35,618 bases of DNA from Mesostigma viride (lineage: Eukaryota > Streptophyta > Mesostigmatophyceae > Mesostigmatales > Mesostigmataceae). A program made the translations under genes and the position numbers. Positions 27,645 to 35,618 of the stretch are shown here, one piece after another. The notes below the pieces were generated by a model. It saw nothing but the letters and a program-made list of their open reading frames with translations. It had not been told where the DNA came from and did not search any database. Each line of letters begins with the position of its first letter. The stretch's first letter is position 1. The stretch lies in contig RPFO01002114.1 in the NCBI GenBank assembly GCA_009746045.1, positions 1 through 35,618 on the forward strand. The letters run 5' to 3'.

Positions 27645-28270
27645 CAGCCTACCTATGGTATTGCACTGGTTGTATTGCAACCACAGTGTTGCGCCCCGGC
27701 ATGATGCACCATGCCGTGGAGAGAGCGCTCTGTGGCCTGCCCACCTGCGGCAGTGAGAGAAGCTAGGGCGCCCTCCCTCCTTCTCGCTGTGTATATAGGG
27801 TTGAAGGTTCCTTTACTCTGTGTTGGCACCCACGTGACGCAGTCACGTGCTTATTAATTAATTAATTAATTAATTAATTGATTAATTAATTAATTAATCC
27901 GTAATAACCTACCCTAACATAGGATCTTTTGCACATCCCAGTCGGGTTCGTTACATTATAACTTGAGCTAGACTTGTCGGAATAACCTGGGATCGCTTGG
28001 ACCACAGCTGCCCCCCTGTTAGCCGGATTTTCGCTACATTTTGTTGCCTTATCTGAAGTGTTTATGACATGTTTAGTCCAAAGGTCCGGTAAAAAAAGGG
28101 TTGTTTTGCGGGGAAATTAATAACTTTTTACTAATTAGCGCAGAATAGGATTGTTTTGTTTTGTAGATAGCCTGTAGATAGCTTAGACCGGTAGGATTGC
28201 GTGTACCCATCCATCCATCCATCGGGGTTAATGCTCCGTGACTCCCCAACGGGAGCACGAGTTAATCGAA
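27645..28270. other. Spacer with LTR-like remnant and TTAA microsatellite
   Basis: No gene is seen. 27687-27955 begins TGTTGCGCCCC, ends CGTTACA, and contains a TATATAGGG box, so it looks like a 269-bp TG...CA LTR of another type, but the flanks CACAG and TTATA do not match. CACGTGAC-GCA-GTCACGTG (27831-27849) is a perfect palindrome with two G-box cores. A (TTAA)n tract runs 27851-27898. A short CCAT repeat lies near 28207-28223. Confidence 0.5.
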
Positions 28271-29069
28271 TTAACCCGTGTTTTTTTTTTTAGAACGCCC
28301 GATATACTGCGTTGTAAGCTAGAACACGTCATAAAATCTAATGAATTTTTTTTTTCATAGTCACGTGTATACTTTCCTGAAAGCCCATAAATCAAATAGT
28401 TTTTTGAGCTACTCAGACCTACAAAATGCTTATTATTCATTAGAAAGATACACTGGTTTGAATACAGGGGGGTCTGACCATGGCCGCGATTTGTTGACCC
28501 TAGGTCACAAGTCATGTGCTTATTCACAAATGGTTCATGAAAAAAATCTGGCTTCTTGCATGAGCTATGGGCAACATATGCATGCTCTGTGGAACAAAAT
28601 TACTCAGGCCCATTGGGCGCCACGGAGCTATTTTTCATTAGCATCACAAACACAACGCAGTACAACGCAGTGGGAAAAATGAGAGCCCTTCACAACATGA
28701 TGGCAACGACACGAGCCCCATAAACGGGGCCATAATGAGCTAGGAGGGTCAAAACGTTGAAAATAGGTGTTGTATAAGTTATACAGCATCATACATGCAT
28801 CAAACAGCATGACTGGATGGCCTAATATGACTGAATCAGGCAGCCATAGCCAAAGCATCATCCACTCTCACAACATGTTGAGCACATGCCTTGTGGGAAG
28901 GGAGGTGCTGGGTTTTCATTCCATAACACGTGCAATAATGAACGAAAGAGGCACGTGTAATGCAAGGCTTGGATAGGTTGAGTGATCCATGAGCTTACAT
29001 ATGCAGGCAAAGATGACGCTAGCTGGAATGTATGCTAGCAAACGGTGGCAAGATGCTAACAACACATGA

Positions 29070-29407
29070 TTATACACCATGATTATGGGCACCGGCTGAT
29101 CTTCTTGCACAATCAACGCAGTATAAACCATCAATACCCAATCCCCACGATATTATTATGCACGGCTTGACGACGTATACAGCACCTAAATACTGCACAA
29201 CTGCAACCTGCGCTATGGCTGACATGCAAGCAACGTCGAGTAGGATGGCGGTCTGAGAGAGGCTGGGCAGAGGTCGGTAGAAATAAGTGGAAAACTGGCA
29301 GAAACTAGGTAGAAACACGATATACTTACGCCTGCAAGCACCATTGAGCCGGTGGCAGAGGCCATTTCCATGAAAATACAGCACACCGTAGCAATAGCCA
29401 CGGTCAC
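29070..29407 (-). other. Possible spliced gene fragment encoding membrane segments
   Basis: On the minus strand a hydrophobic frame (ATVCCIFMEMASATGSMVLAG) ends at 29330, directly before GTAAGTATAT. A 77-bp pyrimidine-rich stretch ends CCTCTCTCAG at 29253. The same reading phase then resumes with AILLDVACMSAIAQVAVVQYL and runs to a stop at 29070. The join is an excellent GT-AG intron candidate. I recognise no family, and no safe start was found. It may be cargo of the piggyBac-like element or coincidence. Confidence 0.3.
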
Positions 29408-29709
29408 GCCTTACGCTATTTGCAGGCACCATACTCATGCCCGGAGCTACCCAATAAAAGTCTGCACAAATTAATCGCGGTTTAGCCGAGAGTCCGGGCG
29501 TTCGGAATGAATAAACAGGTGTTAAGAAGTCGAAACACCATGGAAATACCAAGCATGGTGCCGCAGCAGACCCGAGTCTTGCCGTAATAATATGTATGCC
29601 GATCGCAGCAATGGTGCTCACCACTAGACACTCCCGGCCAGTTAGGCTCGAAACACACGCTGATCAAGCATGCTGTTTCCGGCCCCACCGTCTAGGTCAT
29701 CTAGTCGCT

Positions 29710-30246
29710 CTACACGTAAGCCAGCCATAATTTCAATGCACAAGGATACACATTTCTATCACCATTCATCTTCATAATCCTGAACGACTCGAACACGCGG
29801 ACAAGATAACGGCAGGCTCGAGCTACCATGGTCCGGATTCTCCCGATTTCTGGCCTGCGCTGGTTGTCTCCTTGATATGTATGCCGGTTTCCAGGGTTTC
29901 CGCATGAAAAAAAAAATAAAAAATTTAAATTATAACATGTCTCCGTAGGGAGATCATGTAGCACATATTCCTTGCTGGATGAATGGAGGTGGGCGAAGCC
30001 GCGTAATCGAACGAACCTAGGTAAGCTATCTAGTCTAGAAAAAAGCCTAACTACACTAGTCAGCAAAACGCCCTTTCCGCTTGGGGGAGGGGGCTTGCCC
30101 ACAGGGGCTGGCGTGTGAGCCTGGACAATCTTCTGCCACCGCTTCTTGTTCTGCATGGCAGTCCAAAGAAGAGAGAGGGAGTGAATGCGGTGTTCAAACT
30201 GAGCTGGGACCACTAGGTCGGCCAGCAACATCTGGATGTAGTTCAT
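29710..30246 (-). CDS. Hypothetical protein, possible exon
   Basis: ATG at 30246 opens a frame whose first ~60 residues look protein-like (NYIQMLLADLVVPAQFEHRI, LLWTAMQNKKRWQKIVQAHT). They are followed by a Pro/Gly/Lys segment, after which the composition becomes unconvincing. The open frame extends upstream of this ATG to about 30330 (ILPWPGPKDIPRKLGKPA). A true exon may therefore be about 30070-30330 with splicing on either side. No family is recognised. It lies inside the piggyBac-like element. Confidence 0.25.
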   Translation of the reverse strand: MNYIQMLLADLVVPAQFEHRIHSLSLLWTAMQNKKRWQKIVQAHTPAPVGKPPPPSGKGVLLTSVVRLFSRLDSLPRFVRLRGFAHLHSSSKEYVLHDLPTETCYNLNFLFFFSCGNPGNRHTYQGDNQRRPEIGRIRTMVARACRYLVRVFESFRIMKMNGDRNVYPCALKLWLAYV

Positions 30247-30800
30247 GGCAGGCTTACCTAGCTTTCTAGGAATGTCCTTGGGGCCAGGCCAGGGCAGGAT
30301 GTGCCGCCCTGGTTGGCCAAGCCGCGCTGGGGGCCGGCCAGACCGGCAAGGGCGGTGTCGACCTGACTGGTGCGAGCAAGATGTCCTACAACTTTATGCT
30401 ATCCGCATGAAAGTTGGGTGAGAAACTGGAAAAATCTACGTTTCCTTTGCCCCAGTACCTCAACAAACTCGTAGAAACCTAGTTGTCATCTTTGAACGCA
30501 TCATCATGGTGGTGCCACCCAACAGCCACTGGAATTCGCCCGAAAACTGGCGAGATCTACCTGCCGCCATCGCCGTCGTCTTTGAACACCTTCGTCCCGC
30601 GAAAATGCCTGATTTCAGTGGTACATATTTGTTTGCAGCTGTCACAAAAAAATCCAAAAAATGGAAGGATTTTTTCTTGAGTTCTATGGGATGTAAGGAG
30701 GCCGTCCACCGAGTTTCAGACCGAAAATCTCGTATCTACTGTGTCTGCCACGTGTCAGATTACAACGCGATACACCGTGTTGTAAAAAAACACGGGTTAA

Positions 30801-31415
30801 TTAATTAGCGTCCTTTTCTATTTATAGCACAATATTGGCGTATAGATGGGGGTAGTACCCCCAACAAGTGCATGGACAACTCACCAGAGATGTTATTTAG
30901 TGCCCCCAATCATAATTTAGCATTGTGCAAATGAATTACAAGTAATGTTAGCATATGCCGAATTTTAAGGGTTTGGGGGTGCCACCTCCCCTAAGCATGT
31001 CCAAGCCAGGCTCGAATTCCTTAAGAGCGGTAAAGCGCACACGTGCCTGGCACATGCCGTGATTAATTAATTAATCAGGTGCCATCATGATCCGCGGAAC
31101 CATGGGCGCGCAGTCTTCGAACTCCTGGCCCGCCCAACAGTGAGTGGCCACCCCCCTGCCTAGCAGGTTTGCTTCTCCCGTACAGGCCATCTCTAAACCA
31201 TTGTTTGAACACGCAAGGCCCCTTTCTCCCTCCCCCCCCCCCTCCCCCTTTTTTTGTGTGTTTGTAGCTTTCTTGTTTTTGCTCTTCCCTTTTTCTTGTC
31301 CATCTTTTCAATGAGCAAGAAACTCGGTCGACGACTCGGCGCACTCTGTGTGGCATCATGCCTTCCCTGCAGACAACCTATTTCATGCAGAAGGGTTAGC
31401 ATGTCATGTGTCCAG
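30801..31415. other. Intergenic stretch between the piggyBac-like element and the HTTM gene
   Basis: No gene is seen. It contains a palindromic ATTAATTAATTAAT (about 31064-31077) and C-run/T-run tracts (31225-31256) just downstream of the HTTM gene's stop. The HTTM 3' UTR and poly(A) site should lie here. Confidence 0.55.
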
Positions 31416-34400
31416 CTATGGTTGTTTCACATAATATTCGCACGGTATCACAGCTTGGTACAGAATTTCTGGTGGCCCCCTAACTGTTGCTGACGAGGGA
31501 GGCAAGACATGACTGGTCACCAAGGCAATCTCAACCTCGGTCATCACCAACTGCATGCCAGGTGGCAGGTTGAGACTCCCAGGGTGGCCCTGAAGGAGAT
31601 CAGGGAGGTTGCAGAAGAAGCTGCTGCCAAGGTGCCACACACGAGCTGGAAGTTTGTCAAGATCTCTCTGGCTCCTCCAAAGGTAATGTTTTACAAACCC
31701 CTCCCACCAGGCATTGCGGAACAGACACCGTGACCAGAGCAAATCCTCACACAGGTATGCTCTCTTATGTTCTATGGGGCGCCAGGGTGAGCCATCCACC
31801 AGTGGCACGATTGTAGACTCACAAGTCTTGCCCTGCATGACTGTATGACTTCCACCCTTACCGGGCTCACTGCGGACTTCACGCTGCAGGTTGGCCCCTT
31901 GGCCTCGGTCGATTCCCCCCTGCCCACACGATCTTGACACGAAGCACCAGGCGTCCCGTAGCAAGCTCTTACGGGCACCCTTAATCACCTTCATGAGGTC
32001 TACGTGCCACTGGCAGCCATGCACGGGTGTGTTATGGCTGACATCCGGCTTCTGCCACGTACGATGATTTGAAGGTACCAGCCGCCTGGTTCCCGCTGCA
32101 TCTGCACCACCGCCATCACCCAGAGAGAAAGTGTTGTTTGCTGTCATGGCCGCTGTCTCAACGACCCTAGTCTTATAAGCGTCCTCTGGGCCCATCGCAC
32201 CCATCACCTGCACGGTGCCAACGACGCGAAGCCAACGTGGATTTGACTCGGGGGGGCTGTACATCGAGAAATTCTGACTCAGATTGAGCACCCAGGCCAC
32301 CTTGCCACCATCCAGCTTGCGGATCAAGTGCAGGTTTCCAGCATTTTCCAGCACTGTATAAGCAAGCCACACCCATGCAAATGCCGCCACGAGCAACCGC
32401 AACGTGCTCTGGCACCAGACACCCAGCCGGCCCCGGCGCCTCCTTTCTGCTTGTTCCGGCATGCCCTTTTGCTTCTGTGGTTCCCCTGGCTGACCCACGG
32501 TATCATGCCTTCCACGTGCCCGAGACCCTACTTGGCTGACTGCAGGCAATCTATCCCCCAAGGGCAACCCCCCTTTGCGGCACGCAACTTTCGCGATGGG
32601 CTCTAGCTTGGATGACCCGACCACCGCAGTTGATGAGGTAGTAGATGCTGACCACTCCAGCACCGCGGCGAGCCACATGGCTACCTGGTCATGCACCCAG
32701 CTGCATCGTGCCCTCAACAGCTGGCCCCCAGGCAGGAGGGATATGACCTTGTCAGCAGCTGATATCCCTGTCAGGGCCTCCTTGCCATCCGTGAGCCACC
32801 AGCAGGGGCGTGGGGTAGCACCAACGGCCCGGTCCATCCCATGTTCATTGCCAACAGGACCTGTCACGTTGCCAGCATCAGAGCAGCCTGTCGTTCCTGC
32901 AAGCCTGCCACGGTCACGCTCCACGGGACCTGTAGCCAAGCCACCTGCGCCAAGCTCATCGGGTGCATACTTGGGGGCCCAGTGAGGGGTGACGCGGCCA
33001 AAGGTAGCAGCGCTCACGAGGCAAGGCACCAGCGGAAGCAGGCGAGTGCCTCTGTCATCCCCCTCACACACTGGGCTGGTTGCCCCCGCTGCTGGCCCTT
33101 GCACGTACAGGGTGAATGCCACACCCAGCCAGTCGATGCCGGCCCCGACGTCATGTGGCTCTCTTCCGTCATGGATCGTGATGGGATGTGGCCTTGTTTG
33201 ATCCGAAACAAGTCCTGCACGTGCAGGTGTGGCAGTGTCACCTCTGCCGTAGTCGCGACCGTGAGCTGGCACCTGCGCCGACCCTCTGCTCCGTCTCTTG
33301 CCCAGCCACTCCCAGAAAGGGGACGGCAGCAGCAGCAGCTTAGAGGTCATTCCCACCTGTGGGTGCAGCACCGGTGACATCATCGCCAGGATCCCCATGT
33401 GCAGAGACATCAGCAGCAGCACCGGCACGAGGCGAGGCCACCGGTTCGCGCGCGTCCCCAGCACCATCACCGGTGATGCCATCTCCACCACCATGGCGGC
33501 CGCGGTCATAAACTACAGCACGCAGCGTGGCATGTGGTATAATAACAGCTCGGCCGGCAGGGACCGCACTCTGTGCCCGTACGCCAGTGAATAGTACACG
33601 GCGCTCAGCTCGGGCGGTGTCCACTCGGGCATGGCGTGCGGGTACAGCCGGTTGAACACCACGAGGATGTAGACCAGGGCCACCTGCAGGGTGACGCCGA
33701 CCGTGGCTGCGCTAAAGTAGAGGTGCTCTTTCCCGTCACTAGCGCCGCCACTTGCGCTGCAGCTCTGTGAGGTGGCCCCTGACTCATGGTGGGATGGTCT
33801 TCGTACAACCGGCTTGCGGGCAGCATCATGGCCGCGGCGGTCCGCATGCGCGCGCTCTTCATCCGTATGGCAACCAGGTTGCGGGGGATGCGCCTCGTCG
33901 CTGCACACGTTCATGGGAGAGCCGGAAACGACCATGGATGCACGAGTTGGGCCGCCGGGGTGGTGGATACTGGCAACGGCACCCGTGCCATGATATCTCG
34001 CGGCTGGCCATGGCCATGGCCTCGCGCTGCCATCCACCACACTGGCCTGGCCGTCGGGCCTGCGTAGCGCATCCAGGGACGCCCTGCGGCCCAGTGGCAG
34101 GAACATGCTCCACAGCAGCAGCAGCTGCAGGACGCGGTCGGAGGCACACAAGGAGGTGCGCCCCGCCTTGGCCCAGATTAGGGCAAAGGAGACCACGGCG
34201 GAGGACTGAGTGTGCAGGCCGAGCGTGAGGCACGCGGCCGCCAGAAACTGGACGAGGAGGAGCATTGCATGGAGCCAGTAAGGGCCGCGGTAAAAGACAA
34301 CCGCGTGGAATAGGGCCTCAGCACGATGATCGTCGGCGGGCCCTCCCGTGGCGTTGGCCATGCCAGCGAGCCCAGAGACAATGCCAGGGTCGAGGACATC

Positions 34401-34628
34401 CGTGGGCGCGATGGGCGCCCCGTGACCGCTCGTCTGGAAGAGCAGGTCCAGGCCATCGCTCCACAGCCAGCATTCGTAGCAGAGAAGGAGGCCGACAAAA
34501 ACGCGCCAGGTGGCGAGCGAGCGGATGTCGAGGGAAAAAGTCTCCTGCACATGGACCACCAGCTGTCGCACCGCCCGGGAAGCAAAGCCAGGGATGGGCT
34601 GGGTAGCGTGCTGCTGCGCGTAGCCCAT
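31416..34628 (-). CDS. HTTM-domain (gamma-carboxylase-like) multipass membrane protein with one in-frame TAG
   Basis: About 1,070 codons lie in a single frame from ATG 34628 to the stop at 31418-31416, interrupted by one TAG at 33515-33513 (codon 372). HTTM features: SLATWRVFVGLLL (about 37-49) with WSDGLDLLF (56-64), a membrane helix at about 119-139, DRVLQLLLLWSMFLPLGRR (164-182) and LQVALVYILVVFNRLYPHAM in the next helix. After the TAG come further helices, then the C-terminal NLSQNFSMYSPPES and a YLCEDLLW motif. These match the order in HTTM proteins, relatives of vitamin K-dependent gamma-carboxylase. Long Pro/Gly/His-rich loops expand it well beyond bacterial relatives. The TAG falls within the conserved domain and no GT-AG intron removes it. 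The frame is open upstream, and an acceptor-like site at 34768 suggests a preceding exon. Confidence 0.72.
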
Positions 34629-35618
34629 CGTTGTACAGAAATAATCAAAGACATGTGATGGGAAGTATGCGCTGGATAGCGCCCACCAGGTCGGAGTGAA
34701 TGCAGGGATCACCAGCACGCACGCTGCTCTACCCAGGCTGCTGAAGAACCCGCTCTTCTTCCAGCCACTTCCGCAAAGAAAAAAAGCTTTGTTAAGGCAA
34801 AGAGTGACGAGACAAGTGCATCGGCTGCTGTCCTAGAAGAGGACGCCGGCGCGCCAGCTGGTCACTCAGGGGAGGACGATCTTTATCAAGTCATGCATTG
34901 CCGCCTGCCCAACCCCCACTGTGGTGGTCACAAACCGCGCATGTGTACCCGTGGTCACAGGCCTGGGTCCCCTCTACCAAGACTTCATGCATGGTGCAGT
35001 GCATTACATGAGGCCACTATCGCAGAGTACACCATGTGCCACGGCCCTTCAAAAAGCATCCAACTACCAGCAAGGCACACAGCAGCAGGAAAATCCTAAC
35101 TGCACGCACACAAACGCTTCCTGGCAAAGGGTTCAGTGGCCCGTCAACAGGAGGAAAAAATGGTTTCGGTCAAATGGAGGAGGAAAAAATGGTTTTTTTT
35201 TTTTTGAGACTATAAATATGTATCCCTTATCCTTAAGTGTATTAAAAAACAACTCTCTGCTTGGGCGAGGGTAGTTCCGGTGGCAAACGCAGGGGAAGTG
35301 GCGCGGGGGGGGGAGCGGCCTCTGAGAAGTAAGGAATACTAAGCGAAAATGCCACGTAGGGGCACAAAGAGAGACTGAACTGAATCGTACTAAGTTACCG
35401 CGAATGAGGGGAAGAAGGGCTAGGGGAGGGAAAGGAGTAGCGACGAATCGAGTGAACTGGAGACGAAAATGGGTCGTGGGGTGCCCGGAGCTGAGCTGTT
35501 CGAAGAGACGGGAAGACGGGATTTCTTATTCCGGCGCCCAATGGCCTCCAGGACAGGAGCGCCGCGCCAGACTCGCCCGCGTTTGGGCTTTGGGCGTCTT
35601 GGAATTTGGCTTTGGGCG
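34629..35618. other. Upstream region of the HTTM gene; no further gene recognised
   Basis: The HTTM frame extends to about 34767, next to a pyrimidine tract and AG on the minus strand, which could be an intron end. Beyond this I see no convincing exon. Other content: a T13 run at 35193-35205, an 18-bp direct repeat (35149-35166 and 35178-35195), pyrimidine-rich minus-strand sequence from about 35250 to the end, a CCAAT motif near 35539, and TTTGGGC repeats in the last 40 bases. A promoter or 5' leader for the HTTM gene is plausible. Confidence 0.45.

Larger units (their letters stand above)
28275..30796. mobile_element. piggyBac-like DNA transposon, non-autonomous (2,522 bp)
   Basis: The element is flanked by TTAA on both sides (28271-28274 and 30797-30800). 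Both ends start CCCGTG plus a T run (11 T left, 7 T right) and continue with related sequence containing GCGTTGTAA, about 40 bp of imperfect inverted repeat. TTAA targets with CCC ends are the hallmark of piggyBac transposases. ACAACGCAGT, complementary to the inner part of the left repeat, recurs twice in tandem at 28652-28671. I could not find a piggyBac transposase (DDD core) inside, so the copy would need one in trans. Confidence 0.7.

Noticed and set aside
27851-27898. TTAA tract as a cluster of piggyBac insertion footprints
   Set aside because: A plain (TTAA)n microsatellite is the simpler explanation.
27687-27955. Possible 269-bp solo LTR with TGTTGCG...CGTTACA ends and a TATATA box
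   Set aside because: Flanks CACAG and TTATA do not form a target duplication, and there is no second copy in the window. It is mentioned only within the spacer entry.
28652-28671. Tandem ACAACGCAGT as a microsatellite or sequencing adapter
   Set aside because: Only two units, not an adapter sequence. It matches the inner part of the piggyBac-like terminal repeat, so it is better read as a subterminal motif.
30506-30808. 100-residue plus-strand ORF running into the right piggyBac-like end
   Set aside because: It ends inside the terminal repeat, has no recognisable domain, and part of its sequence is a local duplication of 30423-30508. Probably chance.
35149-35195. 18-bp direct repeat AGGAGGAAAAAATGGTTT
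   Set aside because: Two units 11 bases apart in A-rich sequence. Looks like a simple local duplication.
1-35618. CRISPR arrays, bacterial operons or phage modules
   Set aside because: No regularly spaced repeats, Shine-Dalgarno-linked gene clusters or phage genes were seen. All coding evidence is eukaryotic transposon or eukaryote-style gene.

Overview
The window is eukaryotic nuclear DNA, and about four fifths of it is transposons nested inside one another. Mixed GC, GT-AG intron-like signals, TGTAA strings in element 3' ends and a large HTTM-domain membrane protein gene are compatible with a green alga or related protist. That placement is inference, and I cannot name the species.

Layout. 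(1) 1-14773: a minus-strand copia-like LTR element ('outer F1', its 3' end lies left of the window) is split inside its gag gene by a full-length plus-strand copy of the same family ('inner F1', 3256-11738). The insertion is flanked by a perfect 5-bp target duplication, CCAGC. (2) 14774-27644: an older minus-strand element, 'E', has its 5' LTR at 27158-27644 and a broken gag at 27138-25779 and 16464-15230. E is interrupted by a hAT-type DNA transposon (8-bp duplication GAGGGGGC). The left tip of that hAT was then hit by a complete plus-strand copia-like element 'D' (16476-24496, 5-bp duplication GCCAG). (3) 27645-28270: AT-rich spacer with a TTAA microsatellite and an LTR-like remnant. (4) 28275-30796: a 2.5-kb piggyBac-like element with TTAA sites and CCCGTGTTTTTTT ends. 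(5) 31416-34628, minus strand: a host-type HTTM protein gene with one in-frame TAG.

The main discovery is that F1 and D, although strongly diverged, share a non-standard retrotransposon architecture. Both have LTR ends AGTTA...TAACT instead of TG...CA. Both carry an extra ORF before gag. Both separate gag and pol by a single in-frame UGA followed by CU, with RNA structure downstream. Both order pol as integrase - protease - RT - RNase H, with a DTN protease active site and an HGDD rather than YVDD RT box. Both carry in the 3' UTR a tRNA T-arm-like hairpin. Both also have, in the 3' UTR, a perfect 10-11 nt complement of the bases that start exactly at the 5' LTR boundary, which is where a primer-binding site belongs. 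The two families have different sequences there, each matched by its own 3' UTR. This looks like covariation and suggests either self-priming from the element's own RNA or genome cyclisation.

How the parts would work together (inference): the LTR drives one RNA. ORF1 and Gag are translated from it, and UGA readthrough gives Gag-Pol. Protease, released from between IN and RT, matures the proteins. The 3' UTR structures then take part in starting reverse transcription. In this window D has the only intact pol. The F1 copies are damaged by small indels, although the outer copy retains an intact ORF1.
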